The position numbers and the translations under genes are program-made. The notes below the pieces were generated by a model. The model worked only from the letters and a program-made list of their open reading frames with translations, had not been told where the DNA came from and did not search any database. This document shows positions 45,297 through 56,522 of a stretch of 64,000 nt of DNA, in pieces. Origin of the DNA: Heterobasidion occidentale. Lineage: Eukaryota > Basidiomycota > Agaricomycetes > Russulales > Bondarzewiaceae. The DNA lies in contig JBCAQO010000002.1 of the NCBI GenBank assembly GCA_039111635.1, positions 1,054,001 to 1,118,000 of the forward strand, read 5' to 3'. Positions within the stretch are counted from its first letter, which is position 1; each line of letters starts with the position of its first letter.

Positions 45297-45775
45297 GGGC
45301 GAGTCATCATCCCGGTGTTCTTGTAATGCTACCGTACGTGTTCGATGCTATAACAACTTGCCTCAAGTTGATTCTATGTTATGTGACTGGTTGTTACACA
45401 AGCTCACAGGCAATCCATCGTCCAGTACACTGGCGATGGCGGAGGTGCACTTAATGAACTCACACTCCAAACAGTGTACCCTGAGTATTTCACTGGGTGG
45501 CATGACTAGCGTTCTACGTTGTCGGCAAATAGCGTGGGGTCAAGCTTCGAGAAGCGCAAACCTGCACTTCGAAGCTCATATACTATGGTAGCCTCCTCTC
45601 TGGGAGTGCTTCCGATTGTGTGCGTCTATGGGGCCAGAATATACGCTCGAGCGAAACCAGGCTCAGTCAGACCTTCATCGAAGGACCGGGCCTGGAATAA
45701 TGACTGAATCCCATAAAACCGCTGAGAACCGTCGGGCAATCGGCATCTCGACAGCCCTCTTTCCCCGCGTTAGCC
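45297..45775. other. Region of uncertain coding status
   Basis: Lies between the BTB gene and the next ATG. Frames such as NNLPQVDSMLCDWLLHK (about 45350-45400) look somewhat protein-like, so extra 3' exons of the BTB gene are possible; I could not join them convincingly. Confidence 0.35.
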
Positions 45776-46512
45776 ATGGCAGCCCCTCAGCTATCCTTTA
45801 GTGCTTTCTTTATCAGTTTCTTCGGCGAAGACGGGAATCCCCGACACTGTCAAATTGTGGGGAACGACACCTATCCCTTCGTCTCTCTGGAGATACGTAC
45901 ACCCACGGGGGCGCATTCGACGCACACATCAGTGAGTACACTACATCGTGGCAGTCGGCGAGGTGACATGTTCCCACAACTGGGGCAACTGTAGATTTCT
46001 GGACAAATCGGGAATCTCTCTCCCGTCGCCACCATCGACTGGGTGTCGGATGGGCATCTCGGCACCGTTCACATCCACGGGCAGGATATACACACGGCGG
46101 ACCTTGTCACCCTGACGAACCAGCCCAAGTAACGATCCACTTCACATGAGCATGCTACGCGTTCTCACTGGCAATGGTTGCGGGCATACTTCCAGCTCTC
46201 GAGGTTTCGAACTCGCAGGGCCAGACGGCGTGACGTACCATTACATGTGGTCAAGAGCCCAGCCAGGACTGTACAGGGTCAGTGGATCGCCATCACTCGT
46301 CCCTTCCTCATGATGACTGACTCCTCTCGAAGCTGTATGTGTATTTGCACCCGCAGCTCGCCCCGTCTCACATCGCCACGTACCAACAAGTCTACGATAC
46401 TGTCGGTCGCACGTTCGGCAGTTTGAACTACGGATTTGTTGATAACCACCTCTTTCTTCACGCCATGATAGCGTTGATTCTCAACTGGTGGATGGATCGA
46501 AACGTGATCTGA
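45776..46512 (+). CDS. DUF6593-like Agaricomycete protein, 183 aa
   Basis: Four exons (45776-45931, 45995-46128, 46196-46277, 46333-46512) join in phase to 183 aa. The order VATIDWVSDGHLGTVHIHG, then FELAGPDGVTYHYMWSRA and a C-terminal hydrophobic helix FVDNHLFLHAMIALILNWWM matches the shape of DUF6593 proteins, common in mushrooms and of unknown function; the assignment is from pattern memory. Intron 3 has a GTCAGT donor. It is convergent with the 1643-aa gene. Confidence 0.65.
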
Positions 46513-46676
46513 TTAGGAATTTTTTGGTACGGAAGGGACATATCGTGGAACGAGTAGCTTGTATCCATATTGACGAAACGAAAGCATGAAAGCAAAAAAT
46601 GATACAAAGCAGGTCGACGGAAAGAGTCCGAGAATAAGTGCTACGTGAGCAGATAGAGCAACGGCCGAATAATAGA

Positions 46677-49600
46677 TTACGATGTCCCCATAGAGCCGAG
46701 CATATGCTCAAGTCGTTCCTCGACGGTCCAGTGGGCATCCGGCTCAGAGTGCATGGAAGAAGCCGTGGTGGGCACGGACGGCACGATGTTGAACGATCCA
46801 GCCTCGATGCCGTGAGAGATGTTGTCGATGAGACGGCCGATTTGCGCGGAGGAGCTGAAGAACACCTGGCGATCGAGTGAGTGCTTTGTTAAGCGAGGGA
46901 ACCACACGATCGCTACCTTTGTCTCGGGGCGCCGGGGGCCTTGTTGGGTCTTCCGTCGAGAAAGGAACGAGGAATTGCTATCCTTAGATGTTTTTCTCCC
47001 ATGTTCTTTGAAAAAGAGCTGAACCCCCTCGGAACTCGGTTCGCGGAAGGAATACTCCGAGACAAAACTCGCTCTGTTGGGGTAGAATGACTCAGCGTCG
47101 TCATCCCGTAACCCATTTACGATCGACCTAGTTGGAGTACCATCGATAAGACCCCCACCCATTCATATTGTGAATGCGTCCTTACCATATGGTTTCGCCG
47201 TTGGCCAACTCAAGGACCTCTACGGCACGACCTGGTTCGATGATTGGCAATGCATCAGAGTTCGAACTATGATTCGTGCCGCCTATAACTTGCTCGCCGG
47301 ATATAGTTACCGTCGGTTTGCCTTCACCTGTGTACATCTCGTAACTGGTGGGAAGAGGTGTCACGCTCTGGCTGAGAGTCATTTGGGCTAAACTGACTTA
47401 CAGAGAATCATAGGCAGAATTAGACTTCTCTAATGGAAGAAGTGCAGGCTGGGAAACTGCCAGAGCGCTCTCGCCCCGCGATAGCAAGGAAGCGGGCAAT
47501 TGTGGAACAGGGGGAGATGTATCGGTGGAGAAACGCTGACTAGTGGGGGACTTGGGGGGCGGAGGGGTGGGAGCACGATCGTGAACGGAACGGTTGGAAA
47601 GAACGGATGCCGCGCTGGCCGAACGACGCCGGCGATTCGCGGAGTTCTTACGCATCAAGGCATTGAGGTCAAAAGTTCGACTGCCGCGTCTCTGAAGGAA
47701 ATATCAACGTCCGTCGGAGAACCGCATTAGAGACTGAACGGTCTGGCGCGGTTTCATCCCTCCGACCACTTTGTTTCCGGAAGGATAGCTGCCTGATCGC
47801 CGGCTCAGGAGTTTGTCGCGAGGTCGACTGCTCCAAGCTGGGTCGACCCTCTGATATAGCCGGAGAGCGGGCACGGTCCAGGAGCGATGAGTCCAACCAA
47901 GCGCTCCTCTGACTGGCTGCAGCGGAAGCGTGTTTTGAGGCGTTGGCCGCCGTCGAACGCGATGACACCGATGTCGAGCGTGCCAAGAGGTCATTGAGGG
48001 CTTCTTGATCGAGGCCCAGGTTCGAGGCAGCGTCGAAGAGCTGTTTCAGAGCAGCCTGGTCTGAAGGTGGCCTTCCGGTCTCGCCGATGGTCGAAGAAGC
48101 CGTCATAGCGGGAGTAGATGACGAAGGCCCTATTTGTGATGCAGAAGATGGGGCCATCACCTGCCCCAGAGACGGAAATACGCCATCGCTCGGGGCAGAA
48201 GGTTGAACGTGATCGTGCACACCCTGAGGCTGGCCCACAGGCGCTGACTGTGCAGCCGAATTGAGCGGCACTTTTCGATGGTCATGTTCGAAAAACGCTT
48301 CCATGGCGCGCGGCTTGCGGAAGCGGGCAATAAATCCCTTTAAGCCGGGTCCTGCAGATGCAGGAGGGCTAGGAACAGATACTTTGAACCGGCCCAGCTC
48401 AGTGGCGCTGACGGCAGCGGGTGGACCACCAGGCGGAATCAACGATGACGGATTGTAACGAATAGTCTGAGCTGACGTGGGCGATAAGAGGTCCATCGGG
48501 AAGGGAGTGATCTCCTCACCGCCAAGGAGGACTGGCTTCGGCCGAAGGGTACCTCTCAGTTTCTTGATCCGTTGACCGAATTTGGAACTATTGTGAGCGT
48601 GGCCGGACGCAGCTGACGGCGAGCGAAGGGGTATAGTGTCGACACTTGTCGACGCCGAAACCAGACGCGGACTTGATATCTGATTCGGAGTGATCCGCTT
48701 GCGTTGTCCTGAGGAGGCACTTTCACTCATTTTTGAGTTGGATGGGATCTTTCTTAGCTGTGCCATGGCCGCCTCTGTCCTCCGTTGCACTTCCTTAGCC
48801 AGCTCAGAGTGGTCGGTGTACATGACTGGGCCGTCTGAAGGTGGAGCGACCGTACTCGAGTCGGATGGGGGCATCTCGGAGGCCGAAGGAGGCAACTCAA
48901 GAGAAGGGTCGGCCAAATTGGCCCGGTAGGTCACTGGAGACCCGCCAGCGACCTTCGGCGTCTCCTGACTCGACGGAGACGGCAGAGTATCGGTCTGACC
49001 GTTCCTCGGGGTCTCAAGTGACTCCACGCCACCATTCGGTCCCATCTCTCCAAACAACGCGTCAGCCAGGCACGTCTACGACGGGTGGGGCTGGAGACCT
49101 CGGTGTCTGTGGGAGAATGCACGACGATCTCGGCAGTCTCACTCTTGGGGATACTGACGTGCACGTTGATCGGATGAACACGCGGCGATTCGATGCTGTT
49201 GAGCACGGAATCCAGCAAGGCGTTGGCCTTTGAGACGCTGTCAGCAGGGGCAGCACGTGGGGCGGAAGCTGGGGGCTGAGGCTGGATTTGTGATTGAGGG
49301 GTAGGATCTGCGGTCTACAATGGGTTTAGATAGATGATATCACAGATGAATAGAGAGAGCGTATCTGCAGCCACCGCCATAATAAGGCATATCGACAGGG
49401 TCACAGTTCCACTCCAAAAAAAACTTGAGAAAGCTCACCCTGCTATCGCGACCATTGTTGGAATAATTCGATTGGGACGTCGAGGGCCTCCGTCTCCGCA
49501 CCGAATTGTTCCTATCCCGATTGTCCGGTGCATCCGCCTTTACCTTGGCCGCAAATACCAGCCGATCTTGGACGGCTACGAAATCTGCCTTGGTGAGACC

Positions 49601-52454
49601 TGCGTAGTGCTGGATTATCTCCTCGGCATCAACACCATCCTGGCCATCTGCCCCCTCCGCCTCTGCTGTCGAGCTGGACTTGTCTGTCGCAGAGAGATCG
49701 TGCCACGCTGGCTGTTCCGGATCGAGGGCATTGAACAGCGCGACCGTGCGATCCTGCTTCTGCTCCCCCTCCCAAGAGTGGTAGCTGGAGCCCGCCGATT
49801 CTAACGAGGACCGGGACGAGTTCCCGATGGGAGATAGCAGGAGCGGCTGAGACTGGTTGAGAGAAAAGTGGGAGGACGAGTGGGCGTGCTTGGGTGGACG
49901 ATGGGGGCCTTTGGGCGCGATGCCGGGCGACCTCTCCCCGTCGGAGAACGTCGGCGACACCGGCGATCGCGCGGCGAACTGGGTCGGCGTCGGCGAGCGC
50001 AGCACGCGACTTGAGAACGACATCGGCGAGCCGAGGTCGACTCCTGACATCGCGGACGGCGGCCGGTTCACAGCCATGCCGAACGAGTCGCCGCCGGGAC
50101 GCGTGCCGTCGATGAGCGGCGAGTCCGGCAGCGCGGGGGAGCGCAGGGAGCGTGACTGCGAGGCCAGCGACGTGGGCGACCGTGACCGCTCGATCCCCGC
50201 GTTCGGCACATCATGTGAATCGGTCGTGCTCGCGGCGCTGCCGTTGCGCACGTGTCCCGATGACGACGAAGGCGCGAACGCGGACGCAGATGCAGACAGA
50301 GATTGGCTGCCGCTCCGCGAGCGCGCCCGCGACGCGGGGCGATCCTGCCACTCGTCGCTGAAGCTGACGGAGCTGCCGTTGCGGCTGTGCCCCGAGCCGC
50401 TGCCTGCGTCATGCCGCGAGGACTTGAGCGGGCTGGCGGGCGCCTTCCACGTGACGTTCGACGGTGTGCTGGGGCGCGACGGGACCGAGACCGCCATCGG
50501 CTGATATGCAGGGCCCGCCAGCGGCGATGCGGGACGGCGGCGGCCGAGGATCGACGAGTCTACTGGGTCAAAATCAAGGTACGAGTCGTCGCCGCTGCGC
50601 GAGCCGTCTTCCCCGCTCGCCGTCCGCCCGCTGGCGCTGACGACGAGGGGGGACGTCGCGTGGGGGGGCAGGCGTCCTCCCCCGCTGCCGGAGTCGCGTC
50701 TGAACAGGCCTGAGACGATATTGAGCGGTATGACCGGCGATGCGCGATCGCTCGCGCCGATGCCGGGTAGGCGGGGTGACGTCGCGCGCGGGGTGGTTGA
50801 ATTCGACGGCGACTGGTCATCGGAGTCAAAGCCCATGTCGCGAGGAGTCATCGGCCTCGGCATGCCCGGTATATAACCCGGTAGACGCGGCGTAGGGGAC
50901 GTCGTGGCGGAGCGCGGATAGGGTGACGGCGAGGAGCGTGTCGGGTCGCTGTTCTGATGGTGGTCATAGGAAAGCGCAGTCCCCGTCTCGACGTTGTGTG
51001 TTCTGTGATCCTGAAGGGGGAACAAGAAAACATCAAATCTGGAAGGTGTTTGTTCGTGAAGGCACGTACTGCATTGTTGTTTGCTCTATGATCCTGAATG
51101 TAAACAAGGAAACATCAGGTCTGAAAGGAGTTTGATCGTGAAAGTACGAACTGCATCTCCGAAGAAGCCCCCATTCCGACTGTGGCCAGCGAAGGCGGTC
51201 GCGGTCGCGTTGTGTGTCTTGTTATCCTAAAGGGGGTTAAAGGAGCGATCAGATCTGCAAGGCGTTTGTTCGTGACGCGCACGCACCGCCTCTCCCGAAA
51301 AGTCCCCGTTCCGACTGTGCCTATCACTGTGCGAAACGGGCGAGCGAGGCATCAAAACACGATCGCCATCCGTGTCCACCTCGGCCTCCTCTTCGATCTC
51401 CCGAATGACCTCCTCCAGCGCCAACGACGCCCGGCGCATGTGGTCCCGCGGCAGCGCCTTGGTGAGCCTGGTCTCCAGCAACGCGGGGGGCTCGGGGAGC
51501 GAACGGAGGGACGACATCACCGGCGTGCGGTCGTTGCCGGAGAGGTCAGAGCTGAGCATGCTGTCCTCTGGCGAGGACGGCCTGTCGCCGGGCCTGTGCC
51601 GGCTGCTGCTGGTGGCGGTAGACGAGACCGAGACGGAGGAGAGCGCGCTGCGGCCGCTGCCCCCCCTCGGCTGCTGCTGCGTCGCGCTGCGCATGTAGCT
51701 GTAGTCCCTGAACTTGCCGGAGCCGAATAAATTATTGCTGTACCGCTTGCCCGCGGGGGACGAGGTGGCGCTCGACTGGGCGGAGGCGGAGGTGTTCGTG
51801 GAGCGCAGCGACTCGCGGCCGGCGTGGTAGCCCGAGTCGTCGGCCGTGGAGGCGGTCGAGCTCGTCGTGGACGCCTTGGCGCGGAGGCGGCCGAGCGTCT
51901 CGAGGATCATCTCTTCTTCCTCTTCGGAGACCTGGTTTTCTGCGCCGCGCGCGCGCTGCTCTGCGAACCTGTTGCGGAGGTCCTCGATGGGCACGGCCTC
52001 GCCGGTGGAGGAGCGCAGGAGGGTGAAGCGGCGCGTGAGGCTGTCAGGGGGCGCGCAGGGGGTTCTGATGTTAGCGCACGAGTCGTGGGACAGCTGCGCG
52101 CCCGCCCGTCGGGGCGGGCGGAAGGGCGGTTGTGCGGAGAGGGAGGGACTCACTCTGGGAGATGAGGGGTGCGGAAGTCGCTGACGGGGAGGATGGAGGG
52201 GAGGGGTTGATGGGGGGTGTGCGAGCCTGTGCGGGAGGAAGACGCGGTGCTGGAGCGCGTCGAGTCAGGGACCTGGCTGCGTCTGGGATCGGACCACTTG
52301 CTGCGTTGGCGAAAAGGAAAAAAGGAGAAAGATATTGATGGGCGAGGGCGAGACGGGGGGATCACAGCGCGAGTGCGTCAGTGTGGGTGTTGGCGTGTAT
52401 GTGGGACCGAGACGAGGGAGAGGAGAGGGCGGGCACATACCGGAAGCGATGCAT
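46677..52454 (-). CDS. Large Ser/Pro-rich protein of unknown function, 1643 aa
   Basis: Twelve exons join in phase: 52454-52441, 52300-52154, 52040-51287, 51226-51152, 51093-51070, 51010-49439, 49314-49159, 49075-47735, 47691-47402, 47344-47186, 47127-46917 and 46865-46677. It starts MHRFRKWSDPRRSQVPDSTR. More ordered parts are LTRRFTLLRSSTGEAVPIED with a following acidic helix, DAEEIIQHYAGLTKADFVAV near the middle, and the C-terminal block VEVLELANGETIWSIVNGLR ... VFFSSSAQIGRLIDNISHGI. Most of the rest is disordered. I recall similar proteins in other mushrooms but no function; a cell-polarity or cortical scaffold would suit but is a guess. Exons 4-6 and their introns are tandem duplicates. 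Introns at 49158 and 47734 have GTC donors. Confidence 0.75.
51000..51325 (-). repeat. Tandemly duplicated intron-exon units inside the 1643-aa gene
   Basis: Introns 3, 4 and 5 (51227-51286, 51094-51151, 51011-51069; 60, 58 and 59 nt) are alike, each with a TTCACGAxCAAAC or GTCACGAACAAAC core followed by CAGAxxTGAT and ending near TTTAG or TTCAG. Each is followed by an exon opening GATxAxAxAxCAxAAC (DNKTHN, DHRANN, DHRTHN). The ends of exons 3 and 4 also match (HSRNGDFSGEA, HSRNGGFFGDA). All three units keep phase 0. Confidence 0.85.
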
Positions 52455-53057
52455 GATTGTTGTGCGGCCTCGCTGTGCACACGTTGAGAGCGCCCCACGG
52501 GCGAAAGGGGAAACTGCGAGTTGTCGCGGGGAGGGGCCACGGCCTGAGAGTCAAATGAGGGGCAAGGACAACGTGGAGAACACGAGGAGTTGGAATATAG
52601 AACACAGCGAGACCCCTGCGCCGTCACCGGTGGAGCCCGTCAGGTGTTCGCAAGACACGTGCGGAATACGAACGGCGTCGAGCAGTGGGAAACGGGAGTG
52701 AAATGGAGAGCAGAACGAGCGTCGACGCGCGGGACGGCTGCGGGCGCTCGAATGCGCCACAACGAGAATTGCTCTCGGCCCGCCGGAGCTCACCGGCGCC
52801 GGCCGGCCATCTCAATTTCGGATAGGGGCAGGTCCCTCGACGTGTTCTGCCTCTCGTGCTGCCATCAGAAACGCGTCGCCGGCGTAGACAAATATCGTAC
52901 ACATTTCGTCACAGTTACATACATCTGAGGACACTTGCTAATACTTCACGACGACACTCTGCCAGCCAACGAGCGCGCGCGTTCGGTCACGCCATCGCGT
53001 GTCTGAAGCCGTCGGGGTCAGGGCACAGCGGTCGAGGAGCCGCGAAAACAAGTCTGC
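52455..53057. other. Intergenic region, no gene recognised
   Basis: Upstream of the 1643-aa gene and downstream of the UBE2L3-like gene, both minus strand. No convincing open frame or repeat; presumably promoter of the former and 3' untranslated region of the latter. Confidence 0.5.
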
Positions 53058-54036
53058 TCACTGCTTCGTCCACTCTTTCGCGGTGGCCAAAAACTTCGCC
53101 TTGTCGTCCCGCAATTGCTACCACCGGCAGAAGGGAGTCTGTGAGCGGACGCACAACGACGCGAAACGAACGTGGACACGGCTCACCGCCGCGATCTCGG
53201 GCTCGAATGGATCGTCAGGGCTGGGGTTGTTCACTTTCTCCTTGATCACGGCAAGCACTGCGGGGCGATGACGTCGAATGAAGCGCCGCGCGGGTCCGGC
53301 ACCGCAGATGCACATCCCTGTTAATGCGCCCGAGCGAGATGCACCCGACGATGCAATGACATACCTGTGGGCAGCTTGATTGCCGGCTTCCACTGGGGTG
53401 CGTAGGAAGAGCACGGGCTCGTGTGACGCTCCGAGAAGACGCGGGCATGGGCCGAGGGTGGCTCACCTGATCGCGCAGGATGGGCACGCATATGTGGCCC
53501 TCGTCGTTTATTCCAGGGTGGTATATCTTTGTGCTGAACTTGACCTAGCGTGGCGCAAGCGGCAGTGAGTACGCGGGGCGCGAGGCAGGACGCGGCGTCC
53601 GCACCGCTGGGGCCTTGAAGGGGAAGCTTTCCGAGAGCTCAAGCTTGAAGTGAAAGATGCCGTGCTTGTAGGGACCGTCGGACTGTGGGAAGCGGTGGGA
53701 AGGAGAGGCGAAGATCGAGCGATGAATGAGGCAAGGTGAAAGAGCCACTCACCGCCCCGGCGACGGTGCAGTTCCACAGGAAGACGTTGGCGTCGTCTGG
53801 CTGAACGGTCACCCCCTGAGAAGATCAACTGAATGGCAAGGTCGCGTGTGAGAGGCAGGCGGAGGGCGACGTACATCGATTGGGTGGTCGAAGATGTCCT
53901 TGAGCTCCTGAGAGTGCGAAGTTGGGCGGTAGACGACAGAGAGACGAACGAAGAAACGACACCTTGTTGATCCGACTGGTGGGGGTTGAGAGGAGAGACG
54001 GCGAGAGAGGGGAGAGGCTCACCGTACGGCAGTCAT
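53058..54036 (-). CDS. Ubiquitin-conjugating enzyme E2, UBE2L3-like
   Basis: Nine exons (54036-54023, 53975-53963, 53907-53875, 53815-53753, 53682-53605, 53545-53468, 53392-53365, 53257-53187, 53117-53058) encode 145 aa starting MTAVRRINKELKDIFDHPID. The E2 core is complete: QPDDANVFLWNCTVAG, FPFKAPAVKFSTKIYHPGIN, the active cysteine C86 in EGHICVPILRDQWKPA, and DDPFEPEIAAQLRDDKAKF. The cysteine position and the VQPDDANV start of the core favour the UBE2L3 (UbcH7) group over Ubc4. The usual HPN motif reads HPG (76-78). The first two exons are 14 and 13 nt. It is divergent from ASH2, with 73 nt between start codons. Confidence 0.9.
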
Positions 54037-54109
54037 CACGCGATGATGATGAGAGAGTGAGAGAGAGGAAGAGTGGTGACTGCGCCACTGCTGGTTGACG
54101 GAGCCACCC
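54037..54109. promoter_or_regulatory. 73-nt bidirectional start region of the E2 and ASH2 genes
   Basis: Only 73 nt lie between the divergent ATGs. The sequence is a GA-rich run (GATGATGAGAGAGTGAGAGA) followed by GACTGCGCCACTGC and the ASH2 start context GAGCCACCCATG. The 5' untranslated regions must be very short or overlap, and one core promoter region probably serves both genes. Confidence 0.6.
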
Positions 54110-56083
54110 ATGCTCGCCCGCGGCGCCTCTGCTGTCCCCGACGACTCCGTCGTCCTCCTCGCCCCCGCCCCGTCGCACCATGCCCCGCCCACAAAGAAAC
54201 GCAAGCACACGTCCTCCGCCACCGTGACCGCCGCCGCCTCCCCCGCGCCCTCCGACCTCGGCACGACCCCAAACCCCACCGACGCCAACGTCGTCCTCCC
54301 CTCCTCCTCCCACGACCTCCTCTCCCGCCCCCGCCTCTCCATCTCCCGCGCCCCCGTCCTCGTCCCCATCGCCGACGGCTCCCCGTACCACTCCACCGAG
54401 CAGCTCGCCACCAACCACCTCGGCTACCGCTACGTCCCCGCCGGCCTCACCCCGCCCGGCTCCCTCGTCCACGTCCGCACCATCGAGAGCGCCCCCACCA
54501 CCGCACGCGTCAGCTGGGAAGACCGCAGTCCCTCCATCAAAGTCACCGCAGACGGCCTCGGCCTCCTCGGCGACCGCGGCTTCCGCAGCGCCCGCCTCAA
54601 CGCCCCCGTGCGCGAGGGCAAGTGGTACCTCGAGGTCGCCCTCGAGCACGCCGCCGGCGCCCGCACGGACCCCTCCAAGCCCGACGGTGCTCACGTCCGC
54701 CTCGGCTGGGGCCGCCGCGAGGCCCCGCTCAACGCCCCCTGCGGCCTCGACGGCTACAGCTACGCCCTCCGCGACAAGACCGGCGACAAGGTCACCCTCT
54801 CGCGCCCGCGCCCGTACGGCCCCGCCCTCCGCCCCGGCGACGTCGTCGGCCTCTACATCTCCCTCCCGCCCGTCCGCGCCCCCGCCCAGGACGACCCGCA
54901 CGACCCCGCCCACGTCCGCCGCGAGCGCATCGCGATCGAGTTCAAGGGCCAGGAGTACTTCGAGTACCTCGAGTACGCCCAGTCCAAGGAGATGCTCGCC
55001 CTCATGGACTTCAGCCGCAAGCCCGCCGGCGACGCCGCCCCGCTGCCGCCCTCTGCCAAAAAGTCCGCGACCGTCAAGAACGTCCCCGAGCGCGGCGCCG
55101 CCGCGCGCAGCCCCAAGGCCGCCCCGGAGCCCGCGCCGCTCCGCCCGCTCCCGATGCTCCCCGCCTCGCAGATCGCGTTCTTCGTCAACGGCGCCACGCC
55201 CGGCGCCGCGTTCCGCGAGCTGTACGACTACCGCCCGCTGCGCGCCGCGCCCGCCGACGAGCGCAAGGCGCGCAAGCGCGCCCGCGAGGGCGCGCGCGAG
55301 CACAAGGAGAACGCGTTCGACGACGGCTGTCTCGGGTACTACCCCTTCGTCTCGCTCTTCAACGACGCGCGCGTGCGCATCAACCCCGGGCCCGACTTTG
55401 CCTTCCCCCCGCCGCCCGACATCGACGCCGTGCTCGCCGGGGAGGACGCGCCGCCCGCGTCCGACGGCGCAGCGCAGCGCACGTGGCGGCCGTTCTGCGA
55501 GCGCTACGGCGAGTTCATGGAGGAGCAGTGGGCGCTCGACCGCGAGGAGGAGGAGCAGGCTCAGGCGGCGCTCGCGCAGGAGACCGCGGAGCAGGAACGG
55601 CGCGACGCGCAGCGCGAGCGGCGCCGTCTGCAGGCCGAGGCGCGCAAGCGCAAAAAGGAGCCCGCGCCCGCCGCGACTCCAACGTCCACGTCCACGCCGA
55701 AACCAGGCGAGCTCGAGCCGGGGCCAGAGCCAGAGCCAGAGCCAGAGCGGGACGGCAGCGCCCCAGCGGTCATGATGATCGCGGATGCGGACGACGCGCG
55801 CGTGCTCCCCAGCTCGTCGCTCGCGAGCAGCTTGGGCCTCCTTTCCTCGGCCGCCGTGGACTCCCCCGCGCCCACAGCGTCGAGCGTCGACATCGTCGGT
55901 ATGCAAAGCGCGTACAACTCGGACTACGGCGACGGAGAAAGAGAGGCGCTCGAAGAAGAGGAGGAAGAGGAGGAGGACGCGGTGCCGCCGCCGCCGGACC
56001 ACGGACGCAACAGTAGTCTTATCATTATCATCACAATACAGGCCCGACGCAGATGCTCGAGGACGATCAGTAGTGGTACCTGA
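54110..56083 (+). CDS. ASH2: Set1/COMPASS subunit Ash2/Bre2 (SPRY domain)
   Basis: A single uninterrupted frame, 657 aa, with ATG at 54110. The SPRY domain covers roughly residues 125-420: GYRYVPAGLTPPG, VTADGLGLLGDRGFRSAR, REGKWYLEVALEH, HVRLGWGRREAPLNAPCGLD, YSYALRDKTGDK and RPGDVVGLYISLPP, followed by an insert and CLGYYPFVSLFNDARVRINP. The C-terminal third is charged and coiled (Glu/Arg/Ala) with an acidic EEEE tract. Ash2/Bre2 binds the Set1 catalytic module and is needed for histone H3K4 methylation. No PHD finger is seen, as in yeast Bre2. The G+C-rich coding strand leaves a long spurious open frame opposite. Confidence 0.92.
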   Translation: MLARGASAVPDDSVVLLAPAPSHHAPPTKKRKHTSSATVTAAASPAPSDLGTTPNPTDANVVLPSSSHDLLSRPRLSISRAPVLVPIADGSPYHSTEQLATNHLGYRYVPAGLTPPGSLVHVRTIESAPTTARVSWEDRSPSIKVTADGLGLLGDRGFRSARLNAPVREGKWYLEVALEHAAGARTDPSKPDGAHVRLGWGRREAPLNAPCGLDGYSYALRDKTGDKVTLSRPRPYGPALRPGDVVGLYISLPPVRAPAQDDPHDPAHVRRERIAIEFKGQEYFEYLEYAQSKEMLALMDFSRKPAGDAAPLPPSAKKSATVKNVPERGAAARSPKAAPEPAPLRPLPMLPASQIAFFVNGATPGAAFRELYDYRPLRAAPADERKARKRAREGAREHKENAFDDGCLGYYPFVSLFNDARVRINPGPDFAFPPPPDIDAVLAGEDAPPASDGAAQRTWRPFCERYGEFMEEQWALDREEEEQAQAALAQETAEQERRDAQRERRRLQAEARKRKKEPAPAATPTSTSTPKPGELEPGPEPEPEPERDGSAPAVMMIADADDARVLPSSSLASSLGLLSSAAVDSPAPTASSVDIVGMQSAYNSDYGDGEREALEEEEEEEEDAVPPPPDHGRNSSLIIIITIQARRRCSRTISSGT

Positions 56084-56522
56084 TTCTTGCTCCTCTCATT
56101 ATTTCGCACACGCATCCTCCACGTTTGTATTCAGCAGTAATTTATGACATCTAGACACTCGACGCAACCATGGGATGACAGGCTTCATTTGTCACGGTAT
56201 CGAGTGGGTTTGGTGAGACGGGGTAATGTAGAGGTATTGGAGTAGTAGATGGTCAGACGTGGACACGCCCCATTAGCCAGTCATAATAAGGCGAGTGAGG
56301 GGAGAAAATAAAAACGAGAGGTATAGGTTTCGAGATCGCTACAGTGTGCAGAGAACGGGACGGCATAAGATCGGGAAAGAGAAAAGTAGATAAATAGGCT
56401 AGCTAACCGTGCGTAGACGATGAAAGTGAGTGCATGCGTATTGGACAGCAAAAAGAGAATGAGAGGAAGATTCATATGCAAGAAGGAAGCAAAACAGATA
56501 GGGGCTGATCAGAGTCATCAGT
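56084..56522. other. Intergenic region between convergent genes
   Basis: No gene recognised; 3' untranslated sequence of ASH2 and of the PhoD-like gene is expected here. Confidence 0.5.

Noticed and set aside
48900..49220. Frameshift in the 1643-aa gene between VSSPTRRRR and CLADALFGEMG
   Set aside because: A 83-nt intron with GTCAGT donor (49158) and CGTAG acceptor (49076) joins both parts in phase 0, so no indel is needed.
53825..56002. 725-codon open frame on the minus strand
   Set aside because: It is the reverse complement of the G+C-rich ASH2 coding strand and of part of the E2 gene; it has no motif, and the plus strand encodes a clear SPRY protein.
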